64,000 bases of DNA from Lycorma delicatula (GCF_047948215.1 NC_134463.1:98050657-98114656); one strand, 5' to 3'; shown: positions 33,411 through 45,990, counted from the first letter of the stretch. The notes: generated by a model not told the origin, from the sequence alone. Program-made: numbers and translations.

Positions 33411-35800
33411 ATTGTAAAATAAAAATTTTACCAATTTATTTCTGTTTTCATTCCTTTTTTAATAAAACTAGTGTAATCTCTTGTAAAATAATACTTTAAT
33501 TTTTTTTAATGATGGAGCTTAAAAAAATTGTTTCATCTTCAGTACTTTCATTTACATAAGAGTATTTACTATTAAAACAAGCTGTAGTACATTTTCTTTT
33601 AAATTTTATTATTTCAATTATACATTATCAAGTTTTTCATGCTACCTAGTATTATCAAGTACTGCTATCTGGCAGTGCGATTCGTAAGCGGGTTAGGAGA
33701 AAAGAATTTTTGTTTGAAAAATTTCAAATTTTCAAATTAAAAAACGTGAAATTACAAAGATTATCACATATGTACCGAAAAAACCTACATTCATTAACAC
33801 CATCTATTTCTGCGACGATATGTAACTTTATTTCATAAATATTATTTTTTTTAATATTTTAAACAATTTTGAAATAAGTCTTCGGTGTGAACGAACTCGC
33901 CGGTGTCATACCAGACGACTTGATTCGTTTTAACATAAAAATTTATATAGGAACAGTCTCATTTCTGAATACATTTACAGTGGAATCAACTAACGCAGAA
34001 AAAAAAGAACTATTAAGTTGTGTGACTATGAGAGTAAGTTCACATTTTATGTCTGCAGACATAGTTTGCTAAATTATAATGGAAGATTAGAAGAAAAAAA
34101 AAATTTTTGATACATATACACATTATTCAGTAAAATAAATATTTGAATTCAATAGTGCTGGAGGAAAAATTTTAATGTTTTTTCTACTTTCAAAAACTAA
34201 ATGTCAAAGTACAAATGGATGTTACAAGCACCATCAAAAAGCAAGAGAATTTGTTTTCATAAATTAAATAAAAATATAATAATTACAACAGTAAAGGAGC
34301 TATTCACGATGAATTTTTTCTTTATCATTGTAAATCTTTATTACAATGGCTTGAATATTTATGAAGCAGCATTCACGATGTTGGACCTAAGTGCTCAATT
34401 CCAAACAATTAGTTCCTTCTCTGCTGTGGACAGTAGTAACTGTCCTGGAAATTTTTGGCACAAAATTAAGTGTATCTGAGCACACACTTAAAGATAGATA
34501 GATGATGGTGTTATCATTTACTCCGTTTTTCAGATTCTTCCTTGAACTATTTATAAAATTAAGCTTTCTACTGAAAAGGTACTTCTGACTGTTGAAGTGA
34601 TTAGAAATTAGTTGGTAAAAAATCTTCACAGGAGAGTGACTTATCATCAAAAGGAAAAATTAGTAAAAGGAAAAAAAAATTATTATTTTTTTCTTATTTG
34701 AAAAGGAAAATCCTGTTAGATTTTAAATCCAGCTCTTTTGGTCTTGGTATCCTTAATTAAACTTCTTAGAAGTTATTAATTGCTTTCTTTTTCTAAACAC
34801 TCCTTGGGAATAATTATGCCAAATCTCAGCTTTCTAGATATGCACTAAAATTAATGATAGGTATATAAGTAAGGATATTCTGTAGATATAAAGAATACAA
34901 AAATATTTATCTATTTTTTATTGCACCTCTTTGAAACAACTGAAAAACAGTCACTTATTGATAGTTTAGTACTTAAAGAGAGACAGAGTCCAAGTTTCCA
35001 ACTTTTCTGCTCTTGTTAGCCTTAGTTGGTAATATAAATACATTTTGCTTACCTCTCCTAAAGATGCCCTAAGGAATAAACATGCTAAATTTCAGATTTT
35101 CTAGAAATGGCAAATTTTTTTTTCTTTATTAACAATTAAAAGAATTAGATAGTAATAAAACAATTTAATATTATCTATTACTTTAATCAACGTATCTCAT
35201 TTAGATATTAGTGTATGGTTTAAAGACTTGATATCACCAACTCATTTCTAATGTCGAAGAGGTGCAAACCAGTTTATCAAAATCATCTTATTTCACTCTA
35301 GATGATATACAACATTGTAATTCATCAGAAATAATCCTCGGAATACCTTAACAATCCTACGAGTAATATTTATTGTAAAAATTTGGTGGTTTAGCACCCA
35401 AAAGCTCTCTCCAAGAAAGCAGCACGAATTATTTCTGAATAAGAGATTTTATTAAGTCAGAAAAAAAATGAATTTATTTCTTAGAAGTAGAACGTAACTT
35501 GTGAATAACAGAAGTGCTTTTTATTGGCAAAACTTATATATACGTAAGTAGCCTGTACTCGCGACCTCCACTGTATTTTCATGTCTTGCTTGGTTCGTCC
35601 GAAAAGTTAATAATTTTAAATACAGATAGTAAATTTAATACAACTTTTGTAGAAACTATTTTTGAATTTAGGAGGTTCCATGCAATAATAAGAAAACTAA
35701 TTAACATGGCGCTAATGTAATTTTGTGTCAAAAGTTAGTTGGGATATAGTCATATGATGTTCATATTTCAAATACTTTTTATAACGAACCGTAAATACAG
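33411..35800. other. Intergenic region between the two host genes, second part
   Basis: No gene supported. Two diverged direct copies of a ~60-bp sequence lie at about 34795-34845 and 35060-35115 (the words TGCCAAATCTCAGCTTTCTAG and TGCTAAATTTCAGATTTTCTAG in their cores). Short open frames at 33887-34072 and 34201-34479 show no recognisable motif. Confidence 0.4.
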
Positions 35801-35945
35801 ACTATATTCCGGCTGCTTCGGTTTGCAGGTTAAGTAGTGCTTCACGTGTTGGAAAAGAAAATGTTACACCAAGTGTATTGATACTGGGTGTCGAGGGCTT
35901 TAACGTCGAGGTGATATTTAACGTTGCAACAGTTTTTTTATTATG
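35801..35945 (+). CDS. WDR61: Candidate first exon of WDR61 (5' UTR plus start codon)
   Basis: The next certain exon (36775) starts in phase 0 with YSLLHRKQNAHED and has no in-frame Met at its start. Upstream, ATG at 35943-35945 is followed directly by GTAATT, a good donor, so splicing would give M-YSLLHRKQ, close in length to the vertebrate N-terminus (start Met about nine residues before the equivalent position). The preceding 150 bases are less AT-rich and could be 5' UTR. Only the three ATG bases would be coding. This is a hypothesis; another short coding exon could exist in 35946-36774. Confidence 0.35.
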
Positions 35946-36774
35946 GTAATTTACATTTTTTAGTGCATGATTATAACTATCGTTAAAATGTCTGTTAGTC
36001 GAAATGACGTGTTTGATAATAGATGAAGTTTTGCTAAAGTTCGTTACATTTATTTACAACCGTTTTTATCTTAGCAGCTTTTTTAAGTAATATTATTAAT
36101 TCTACTTTAAAAATATATTTATTTTTTCTAACCAGTATTTGGAACATATTTTTGGTGCTACAGCAGTTGAGGATTAATATTCCGAACGTTATATTTTACG
36201 AATATTACATTTTATTTGAGTACAGTTAATGATTATAGGTTTAATCACTCACTTTTAAACTTTAAGATTTATGAATTTAGGATTTTATGAGTAAACTTGT
36301 GAAATTTTTGTTTACTTTATACCCATTTTTTAAGTTGAATTATTAATTTAAATATTGGTAAGAGAATGAACATTTTGGTTTTTTATAATGGTAATAGATA
36401 TATCATGCATTTTATGTTCCTTAAGTGTATGTTATAAAAGCAATCTATTTTAATTTTATTTGCTTGTTTGTTATATTTTGGTCTGGGAAACTTGTTACAT
36501 AAGACATAGGGTTTTGACGTTTGCATTTTTGTTTTAATTTGTAACAGCTAAGTACAGATACTTCATTTAATTTATAACACAGAATTATCTTTTTTTTGTT
36601 AATTCAAAACTGCCATGTAAAGTAATAAGGATAACAAAGTTGCTACTGATTTCATTATGTGTCTGTGATGATAATTTGATGTTTGTAGGTATAGTTATGA
36701 TTAAGAGATTTTATGAACTTTTCTTTATTAACCAAGTATAATTGATTAATAAGATTTTTCTTTATGATTTACAG

Positions 36775-36896
36775 TACTCATTACTACATAGGAAGCAAAA
36801 TGCACATGAAGATAGTATATGGACATGTGCCTGGGGGCGGCTTACAAAGAAATCAAGAGATGATGATTTGAATGGGGAAGGGGACCCTGATTCAAG
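36775..36896 (+). CDS. WDR61: WDR61/SKIC8, exon 2 (N-terminal strand of the propeller)
   Basis: Flanked by TTTACAG and AAG|GTAAAA. It encodes YSLLHRKQNAHEDSIWTCAW and then a polar linker (RLTKKSRDDDLNGEGDPDSR). AHEDSIW-x-xAW is the first WD40 blade start of WDR61, also called Ski8. WDR61 is a seven-bladed beta-propeller that acts in the cytoplasmic Ski complex (with the Ski2 and Ski3 homologues, feeding the RNA exosome) and in the nuclear PAF1 complex. The linker after AWG is longer and more acidic than in vertebrate proteins, where this loop also varies. Ends in phase 2. Confidence 0.88.
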
Positions 36897-37890
36897 GTAA
36901 AACAAATGAAAATTTTCTGCTCATTGTGTAATACTAAAAAAAAGAATTATGAATTTTTTACATTAATTTGCAATCTATAATATTTTTTTTTTATATATAT
37001 AGCATTAATAATCTCCCAAACAATTTCAGTTTTTGTTCATGACTTATATCAGCTTATTGGTCAATCAATTTTATTGTAACTTTAATTTTTTAATTTTTAT
37101 GTTAATTAAAATTATTTAATATGTATGTATAGATAGGTAATCAAATCTTAAGCACTGCAGAAGTAATTCAAAATATTTGCTGACATGCTAGCACTTTTAA
37201 ACAGGGCTTTTCAACTTTTCTTTTGAGAAAAACCACGGTAACTTATCGTAATTTGATTTGAAAAATGCAGGAGAGGAGCAGTAATCTCATAAAAAAAAAT
37301 ATTGTTTGATTTTTTTTACAGCATTTTGGATACCTTTGTCAATTTTAAATGTTTATATCTTACAATAAAAACTACTAAATCAAATAACTTTTTCACGTTC
37401 ATAGTTTTAAAAATTTGTGATACAATGATCTACTTTAGATCAAGAGCCCTGAAGTTCTTTAAAATATTATGCTGAAGAATTTGGTGATTTTTTTTTTAGT
37501 ATTCATGATTATTCTGTCAGATACAGTCATTTTTACTAAATTAAATTCTTATTAGTCAGAAACTTCATGTTTAGTTATCTTGGACAACTTAATACCATCA
37601 TCTTTTGATTCTGATTCAGAATCAGAATTTCTTCCTTCATATTTAAAACTTGTCTGAGTAGAGTCATAAGGAAGTTTATGTTTACATTGGTGACCTCTTC
37701 ATCACTCTTTATTATAAGAAATTCTTAAATCTTTTATATTCAAAGATCTTCAGAACTTGCTCTCTGCAAGTTTAAAATTAAGGCTTGTTGAAGGATTATC
37801 CTTGATTCCTAAATTTAAACAAAATATTATAAGAATTGATTAACTGTAAGTGTAGTTGATTGATGCGCAATCAACTAGAAAACAAGTTCG
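36897..37890. other. WDR61 intron, first part
   Basis: AT-rich; nothing recognised apart from a GATTCTGATTCAGAATCAGAAT-type palindromic word near 37607-37628. Confidence 0.4.
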
Positions 37891-38470
37891 TCATCAACGG
37901 CAGTTTGTAGCAATGTCTCAAACAGATATTGATTTTAACACAATCAAGCAGTATGCTGAAACCATTGGGGATACTAGTATGTTGAACAAGTTATGTAAAC
38001 AATAGTTTCCTTACCATCAAGTGTGTAAACTGAAGTATAACACAAATATGTATAATACAATTTATACAAAATTGTAAGCCAGAAAGTGAATGGCATGATA
38101 TCAGATTCATCCTCACCAAACCATTTGAATCTCTATTTAGTTTTATGCATGACAAAATAATAAAAAAAAAATCATTGACAGGATATATTATTCAAAAGAT
38201 TTATTTCATCATTATCAAAGACTTTTGTTAGAATTTAATGATGCTAGTATACCTGATAGTGATTTTGAAAGTCACTCTGCACATTAATTACAGGATAAAA
38301 TGAAAAAAAAAATACCCTGATACTTATAAAATCAAAGCATCAAATACATTCAATCAAAAAAAAAATTTGTCTACAAGGCAGGGATAGATGTCGATAAGTT
38401 AATTAATCTTAAGTACTTACAAAGAATGCTGAAAAAGTTAAATTTGAGAACTTAGTTTATGAATTTTAGG
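37890..38470 (+). pseudogene. Decayed coding remnant of an uncharacterised arthropod family
   Basis: With frame breaks, the + strand reads SQTDIDFNTIKQYAETIGD near 37920, then DLFHHYQRLLLEFNDASIPD and DFESHSAH, then LQDKMKKK followed by a Lys-rich segment. The helix pattern (xxYYxxLLxE, then a spacer, then YLxxKxxxxxP) is one I associate with unnamed, repeat-encoded proteins common in aphid and other arthropod genomes. No enzyme motif is present, so I cannot name a function. Confidence 0.4.
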
Positions 38471-39791
38471 TAAACCTGTTAATTTTGGAGCAGATATTGT
38501 TATACTAATTTAAAATTTCACGATAGTCATTTATAATATCATTATTATTAAAAGAATTATCTATTTTGTATTTATTAGAATTACAAACTACTCTCTTCTC
38601 TATTTTGGTAAATTTTCTAATAGTTAAATTTAGAAAGTCCTTACCATAACTATGTTTAGCTTATATAATTTATTTTTCTTATTTTTACTTATCAATAGAT
38701 TATTAATTTTCTTAGGTATGTTAATATTTTCTTTTTTAATTCTTTAATTTTGACCTGAATATATTTATGAATATACCTAAAAATTGTTTTTTCTAATAAA
38801 TTTAACATTTCTAATTGGGTTGAGTACATATTTAAATTAATTGTTATTTGGGATGCATTTTTTATTATGTTTTATTCTGTATATGAGTGATTGTTATTGA
38901 TAGAATTTATTCATGTTTTTTAATATTTCAAATTTAGGGATTAAATTAAATGTAAACATATTTTATTAAATCTAATCCTAAAAATACATTTTATGCTTCA
39001 TTTTTATGTCCTTTTTGTAATATCAAAATATTAGTTTCGCTTGGTCAGGTTTGGTAATGATTTTTCTAAACATACCATATCCATTGTATTGAGTATTATT
39101 ATATCTATTGTATTTTTACTTTAATGACATATTGTGCTTATATTTTATGTATAACTTTGTAATTTTAACTGCTGTAGAGGAAGTAATTTAACTTAAAAAG
39201 CGCTCCAGTTAGATAAATGTTTACCATTTTTTACTGTATTTGGTGATTTTGATATTACATTTTACATTTTATATATATATTTATATATATATATACCACT
39301 ATAACATTATACCATTAACCATTATAATATATTGTTATTGTAAATGTTGTTTTGAATTATTTACATATGTATATTGCATTACCAAAATGGTTTGGGACCT
39401 GACATAAGATAAAAGCCATTCTTAAATGGCTACTTATTCTCAAGGAAACAGGCATCCCATTCTAGCATTACTAAAAAAAAAGTGAGGAATTGTTTTCTAT
39501 TACCTTCACTGAAGCTGTATGTACCATTGGGTGGGTATTGGCATGCCTAATCCGCTGAAATGTAGAACATCTTGTAGCTCTAAAAGTGATAACTTTATTT
39601 TGTTCACCGCAAGGACTGGCAGTTATATTGAACATCATTACTATCAGAGAATGCAATACTGACAGTGTCTTTTGTATTTTAGTTTCACTATAGTTGTAAA
39701 ACAGCTGGGATAGATGTGTTACAACAAATTTATGTACATCTTCTGTTGGAAAATAATGCAGCATATACATATATCTGCATACTACTTGGAG
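38471..39791. other. WDR61 intron, no gene
   Basis: Very AT-rich; a TA-rich simple repeat at about 39270-39298. The open frame at 39471-39770 (minus) shows no family resemblance. Confidence 0.4.
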
Positions 39792-41657
39792 CAGTGATTC
39801 TTAACCTTTTGAGTTCCACAACCCGCAAAAAGTAAAAAAAAAGTTTATAATGAGTATTTCACAATCCCCATAACACCAACCCAATGAAATCTAGTTAAAA
39901 CTGTTTAGCTGTGTTGATAGCGATGGGTATGAACATGCACATATGAAGTTAAACATGAACAATTTACAGGTTCTAACTTTATGTGTATGAACTACTTGTA
40001 ATTTCGTTTGCCATAATATTCTCTGTGAGAGCGTCATGTTTAAACATGCATATGATATGTTTGATACATTGTTAACGTGCTGTCAGCAGTATAAAAGATC
40101 AGGTATAAGGGATTGCAGAATGTTAGTTTAATTTTAAATGTGTAGCATGCACCTGGTGCCTTTATTTAAGTTTTTAAAAGCATAGTTTCGTTGAAAATAA
40201 TAATTGAGGTTTTGGTTTTTTAGTTTGCGGTCAAAAGGAGTAACTTTTTTCAATCAGATTCTTATGCAAAATGGATAAATTTGTGAAAAAAATGAAGTAA
40301 GCCATCTACATCCAGTGAATTGATTGGTTAAAAGACAAGATTGTACAATAACAGTTATTTAAATTATGGTTTTACCTCATTGGATAGAAAGCTACAGTAC
40401 ATTTTTTGCTTTCAAGTTCTCTCTGATGAAAGCATGAAGCTATCGAAATTAATTTAATGCTTGGAACTAAACATTCGGATCATAAAAGCAAGCCCTTGGA
40501 ATTCTTTGAAAGAAAATTACATACTTTGAGAAATCAACTAGCTTCTATGTGCTTTAAGTGAACTAGAAGCATCTTTTCTCAGAGCATTAAGAATAGCTAA
40601 GATATCCAAACCCCATACAATCGCAGAAAACCTCTTATTGCCTGCTGCAGTTGTTATGGTTGGTGTTTTAATAGGCATGAAAGAAGCAAAAAATTGAAAA
40701 CAAAATTCTGCTTTTTAACGACACAGAAAAATGTTAACCCAGTTATTAAAATTGTGAGATGATATAATATTTTTCTAGGCTAAACAAATGCCATTTTCAA
40801 TGTTTTTACAGAATAATGAGTGTATGTTGCTGTTGGCTTACTTAGCTGATGTATTTTTGCATTTATGACTTGAATGCAAATCTACTAGGACGTGATAAAA
40901 ACATTTTATTAATGACAGAGAAAGTTCAGGCTTTGATATGTCAAGTTTATATATCAAGTTTTGATATGTTTCCACTCAGCTCTGTTTATATTGGGAAAAA
41001 TTTAGATGAAGAAGATACTATTATCTTCTGATTTTAGCATTTATTCACCATAGTTTGGATGAAGATTTATTTGTGTGAGCTAAAATTTCAGTTGGCGAGT
41101 ATTTCCCAGAAGATAAAAATGATATCTCGAAGAGATGGTTACTAAATCCATTTTGTAAAAATGTTGCTGCTGCTAAGTTACTGGTTGAGATTAACAGTCA
41201 GCTCATTGAAATGTCTGCCCGTAAAACGTTACAACTACAATTCATATTTGAAGATTTTGATAAGTTTTGGCTTGCTTGTCAAAGTGAATGTGGAAATTTA
41301 GTACTGAAGATGTACTGAAAATTATTAACCCTTTCACCAAGTCTTACTCTGTGAAAAGGGTTTTTCATCTATGGTTGCACTAAAAACTAAATATATGAAT
41401 CATCTTTTATCACTTGAGAACAATTTGCTTTTGTGTGTTTCTAATGTAGATCCACATATGGAGAAAATTTTAAATGAGAAACAAACACAACCATCTCATT
41501 AGTTTATTTTGTTTACATGTGTGTTTATAAATGAAAGTAAAGTATTTATAATGATTTTTTTCATAAAATGATAATCATTATTGTGTAGTTGTAAAGTTGT
41601 ATTCTAATTTCATTACTCTCCTTTTACATCACTGCAACCCCCAGGTTGAGAAAGCTG
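39792..41657 (+). mobile_element. hAT element (ZBED/FAM200-like), decayed
   Basis: The left end CAGTGATTCTTAACCTTTTG and right end CCCCCAGGTTGAGAAAGCTG are the inverted termini typical of Charlie/ZBED-type hAT elements. Flanking 8-bp words ACTTGGAG and ACTTAGAA match at six positions, a plausible decayed target duplication. Inside, broken + frames include MDKFVKK, DLNANLLGRDKNILLMTEKV (near 40870-40925, a conserved word in this family) and further pieces of the dimerisation region near 41150-41330. The transposase has many stops. The element sits in sense orientation in a WDR61 intron. Confidence 0.75.
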
Positions 41658-42989
41658 ACTTAGAAAACGCAGTTGTAAATATTATTTTGAATTGTGTAAA
41701 ATTTGATCGGCATGAAATTATAAGGGTATATAATATCTTTACTACTAACTGAACTTTATAAACTAGGAATGAATTATAAACACTTGTAGGATTATATTAT
41801 AAAAGAAACTTGTCGAACATTTTGTTGTGGTTAGATCTTCCAGTTTTTATGTAATATATTGACTTGTTTGACATTATTCAACTTTAAGCTGATTGTACTT
41901 AATGAATAAAATATTTTAAATAACATCACTTGAATTATCTCTTCTCTTGAGTTCTTGAACTGTTTTAATTAAGGTTACATGCTTGTTTTTTGTGTCTGTT
42001 TTGCAGAAATATTCTTAAACAATGGATATTAACAAAAGATTTTTTTTTTTGTAAAGTGTGATTAACTTATTTCAATTTTTTTTAAATGTAATGTAGAGAT
42101 GAAAAACAAAACAGAGAAATTTGACTGTACTAGTTTATTTATAGAGATAAACAGTAAAGAAATTAAATTTTTAGTTAGTATGTAATTTACAATTGCCTTA
42201 GCACCATAATAAAAATGCACCATTATGTTGACCTGAAAAAGCTCTTTTTTTTTAAAAAAAAAGAAGATAACTTGACTAAGTTTTATTTTAATATTACTCC
42301 ATGTTTAAGGTAGTCTGGTGAAAATCATTATTATGAAATGTTGGACATATTTACATCAAATTAATTTTATTCATGGTACTTTTCACTCATTATGACATCA
42401 GATAATAAAGATTTTTAGTTGTTTTTGCATTTAATAAAATAAATTTTCAAGAGAATAGGTTTAAATATACTTTTAATTATATTTTAGGGTTAATTACACC
42501 TTATTGCAGTTTAAACCAAAATCATGACACATTTGTATATATTTGCTGCTGAGCAGTTTTTAGTGTATGTATCCTCACCTGCATTTTCTAGTTTAGATGA
42601 CATATGTATATTTATTTATTTTACTGAAGTTTAATCTTTTTAAGATTATTATTCCTCTGTTTTGTTAAATTATTTTTTAAGTTCTGTTATTATAAACCTC
42701 TTAGTACAGAATACTGAGATAAATATCTTACCTTAATTTTATCATGAAAGTTTTTTCGCAGGATCATACATCTTCAGTCATGATTGAATTATTTAATTTA
42801 AACTTCATATTAAGTAGTTAAAAACTGAAAATACTAAAATAAACCGTGCACGTGATGTATTGTTTTTTTACATTATTGTTGAACTACATTAGTATGCACA
42901 TAGTTTCTGGTGTAGTTAATGCACCAAGTTTCAGAATTGGACATTAACTTAAAAAACAAAACAGACCAAAATGTGCCAGATGGTTTCAG
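41658..42989. other. WDR61 intron, no feature
   Basis: AT-rich; nothing recognised. Confidence 0.4.
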
Positions 42990-43660
42990 TTTTAAACAGA
43001 ATAAAATTCTTCTTCATAACGCTAAAAACTGTTGATTTCAAAATACAAAAAGAATAAAAACTTAAATTTAAAACATAAAAATCTACATAAATGTTATCTG
43101 AAAATTATTAATTACCGAAATACTTATGATTATGAATCAAAGTACTTATTTGATGTGGCTACCATTTTCATGAATGTAACATTTAACAAAATGATGGATC
43201 CATGGATACTGATGCAAAATTCATGCTTCTTGATCATGCCTTATAACAATTATGTCTGTAACTTGCAGCAACTTCTATGATGTGATTTTGTAGTTCTTCG
43301 TGTGTGCCATTATGTGTAGAAAAATCTCACAACTTCATTGATCACCAAAAGAAATAGCTGATGGTTCAGTACCATGTGATCACGGTAATCATTTTACTTG
43401 TCCCTTATGACTGATACATTAGCTGTTATTTGCATTATGTAAATAATCTAATAATGTAAGAGAAGTGAGGTTGCACCATCGTGTATAGACTACATTTCCA
43501 ATTTATGTATTGCTTTGCAAGAGTTCATTTGTAGTTGTTTGCAAGAAATGTACATGATCTACTCCTGAAAGCCACAGTAGTAGTAAGAAAAAGAAACCAA
43601 TGAAAATTGTCACGAAAAAGATCGCCATACCGTACATTAAACAAAAGTGTTTGCTGAAAA
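42990..43660 (-). pseudogene. Possible Tc1/mariner transposase remnant
   Basis: Minus-strand frames contain short words in the order expected for a DDE transposase C-terminus: a GTSHF-like word near 43490, a THEELQNHIIEVAASYRHN block near 43310-43250, and a final block near 43200-43150 that includes a HIE-like end. Heavily shifted and without its N-terminal half. Low confidence. Confidence 0.3.
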
Positions 43661-43747
43661 TTGAATAGTAGCAATTTCATGTGGGTTTTTCTATATTCTT
43701 ACAAGAAAAACATTTTAAATGTAGAATTTATATATTTTCTTTAACAG

Positions 43748-43914
43748 GGATTCTGCACCTTCATCTGAAGAAACAATAGACTATATTGTGACAGGGTCTG
43801 TTGATGATGCTGTTAAAATATGGGAATTTAAGGAAAATGTTTTAGAATTAAAACATAAATTGGATGGACATTCATTGGGTGTAGTATCAGTTGCTGTTAG
43901 TTCAGATTCAACCA
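43748..43914 (+). CDS. WDR61: WDR61/SKIC8, exon 3
   Basis: Begins after CTTTAACAG, with one base completing Arg from exon 2, and ends at ACCA|GTAAGT (phase 1). It encodes DSAPSSEETIDYIVTGSVDD, AVKIWEF and then LKHKLDGHSLGVVSVAVS. This finishes WD40 blade 1 (VTGSxDDxVKxWxF) and starts blade 2 (LxGHxLGVVSVxxS). The GSVDD...KIW and GH residues of the WD signature are intact. It matches vertebrate WDR61 closely in order and spacing. Confidence 0.92.
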
Positions 43915-43984
43915 GTAAGTTATTTATTTAGCTCATTTGAATTCAAATACTGTTATAATGATCATGGTTAAATTGAATTCAGAG

Positions 43985-44965
43985 TCAATCCATTTGAAGT
44001 GTCTCAAAAAAACATAGCTGGGTGCTTCACCAATTCAAAAAAAATTGAAACTTATCTACTTGTTTCCTACGTGTCTCAGGACCTTAAAAGTATTTTTTTA
44101 AAAATATTTTGTTAAGGTAGTTTACCTGTGGCAGCCATTTTTGTTACAGTGTACACACCTATTTTTGTGATCATAAGGGTTTATGGAAAAAAACTATAAC
44201 TAAAAAACCTACTGGTCTTGGAAGGATGAAATAAAAAAGCAATTTATTCTTTCTCAAGGTAAAAGATTGGTCCAGTAGTTTATTTACCTATCTCTCTTCT
44301 TTCTATGGAAAAATTACCAATAAAGTTGAACATGAAAAATGGTAAAATTTCACTTTTGGTCATTTTTTTCAAGAAGCAGGGATTGCATACACAGTTTGAA
44401 TTATTTTTTTATATGTGGGTATATGTTAGTAGTTTCAGCATAAATAATATTAATGGTGATATACTTACCCCTAAACTTTTATGAATCTTTTAATATTAAT
44501 TTTTTTTTTTAAATTCAAATTTTGTCTTCAAATAACTGGTGGGGCTGGTGATAAAAATCTCAAATTTGCTCAAATTACAGTGTTTTTGTAGATGTTTATG
44601 GCAAATAAAAATAGTCTTGTGTATTGTACTAATAAAAAAGTTATAACCTCTCAAAAATCATGAAAAACCTGTTAAAAGCGATATCATTTTGACTAGCTAA
44701 ATAAGTGTTCCAAGGGGGGTTTTTGCCTTTGTTTCATCCTTCCAGGAGCAGTAGTTTTTTAGTTATATTTTTTCCGTAAACCCTTAGAATCACAAAAATA
44801 GTAGGTGTGTACACCGTAACAAAAATGATCGCCAAAGGTAAACTGCTTATATAAAAAATAAAAATATTTTTAAGGTCCCGAAACATGTAGGAAACAAATG
44901 GGTAAGTTTCAGTTTTTTTCTGAATTGGTCAAGCAGCCACCTTTGGGTCACTTCAAATAGATTGA
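43985..44965. mobile_element. Foldback element with terminal inverted repeats of about 250 bp
   Basis: The first ~250 bases and the last ~250 bases are imperfect reverse complements of each other (outer ends TCAATCCATTTGAAGTG and CACTTCAAATAGATTGA; shared inner words include CTTGGAAGGATGAAA, AGGGTTTATGG and TGTTACAGTGTACACACCTA). The middle ~480 bp is unrelated on the two sides. Total length is ~980 bp with no coding capacity. Long-armed inverted repeats without transposase are typical of foldback-type or MITE-like elements. It lies just inside the donor of the third WDR61 intron (intron 43915-51792). Confidence 0.85.
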
Positions 44966-45458
44966 ACCTTCATGGTTATAACAGACAAATTAGTTTTAAG
45001 TTTTATTTTAATTAATAATTATTAATTTTCTTAATATTTATTACAAATTCTAATAACAAATATTACTAAGTTCATAATATTGTGATGCAGTTATATTGTG
45101 TGGTATTTATGAAAATTCCATTCTTGAATATGTAAACTATGAAACTAATAACCAAATGCTCATTAATATTTTTCATTTTTTGAAAAAACTACACTTTTCA
45201 TTCGCTGGAGTTGACAAAAATAATTATTGTATTTTGGGTCTAGATTAGGCTCAGTGATCTAAAACTTTTTAGTTTAATGGAAGAGTAAAATACAACTTGT
45301 GTGTTATAATTTCCTATACCTGAGGCACTGTCAGAGATTGTAAAAACTTATATTCTTTTGTTAGAAGAGCTCTGTCAGTTTGTCTTTGCGTTTTGGGATG
45401 GCCTTCATATATCCTTTTATAAGTATAAAAGTTCATTACTATTGTATATGTATACATA

Positions 45459-45990
45459 CGAGAGTTGGATGAAAAGTTCCAGGCCTGGATAAGAAAAATC
45501 CTTTTTTTTGGGTACATTTTGATTTATTTTTCAACATAGTCACCATTAAGTTCTATACATTTAGCCTAGTGTTTCAAAGGCGCTTATGCCAGTTCAGTAT
45601 GTCGATTTATCCAACTCCTTAAAATAACCATCAATAGTGGTAATTACTTCATTATTGGTTGAAAATCTCTTACCTCCAAGAGATTTTTTTAGATAAGGAA
45701 AGAAGTGATAGACTGTGGAAGCCAGATCAGGTCTCATCAACCATCACAAATTGATGTAAGAATTCCTCTGGATTGTACTGAAAGAACTCAAAATAATTGC
45801 TTGAAATGTTTTTTCAGCTCTGATTTTGGTCAAATGTGAGCAAATGGTGACACCCATCTCGTGTACAACTTGTTCATGCCAAAATATTTGTGCAAAATAT
45901 TGCACACATGTTCTTTCGTCATGCCCTCAGACTGCTAACTCATTCACTGTCACTTGTTGATCTGCTAAAATGATTTTATGCGCATTTTTC
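45459..45990 (-). pseudogene. Mariner transposase remnant with internal deletion
   Basis: Minus-strand frames read MTKEHVCNILHKYFGMNKLY and RWVSPFAHI, then jump to DLIWLPQSITSFLI-like sequence (corresponding to DLAPSDYYLFPNLK), KNLLEVRDF, and finally AKCIELNGDYVEK with a stop near 45525. Joining the middle to the end of a transposase implies the catalytic centre was deleted. The left end TACGAGAGTTGGATGAAAAG looks like a mariner terminal repeat; the right end is not clear. Confidence 0.65.

Noticed and set aside
33887..34479. Small genes between the F-box gene and WDR61
   Set aside because: The open frames are 60-90 codons in AT-rich sequence with no recognisable motif or splice partner.
39471..39770. 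Minus-strand 99-codon ORF
   Set aside because: No resemblance to known proteins, within a WDR61 intron and next to a hAT element. Length is not remarkable for this much sequence.
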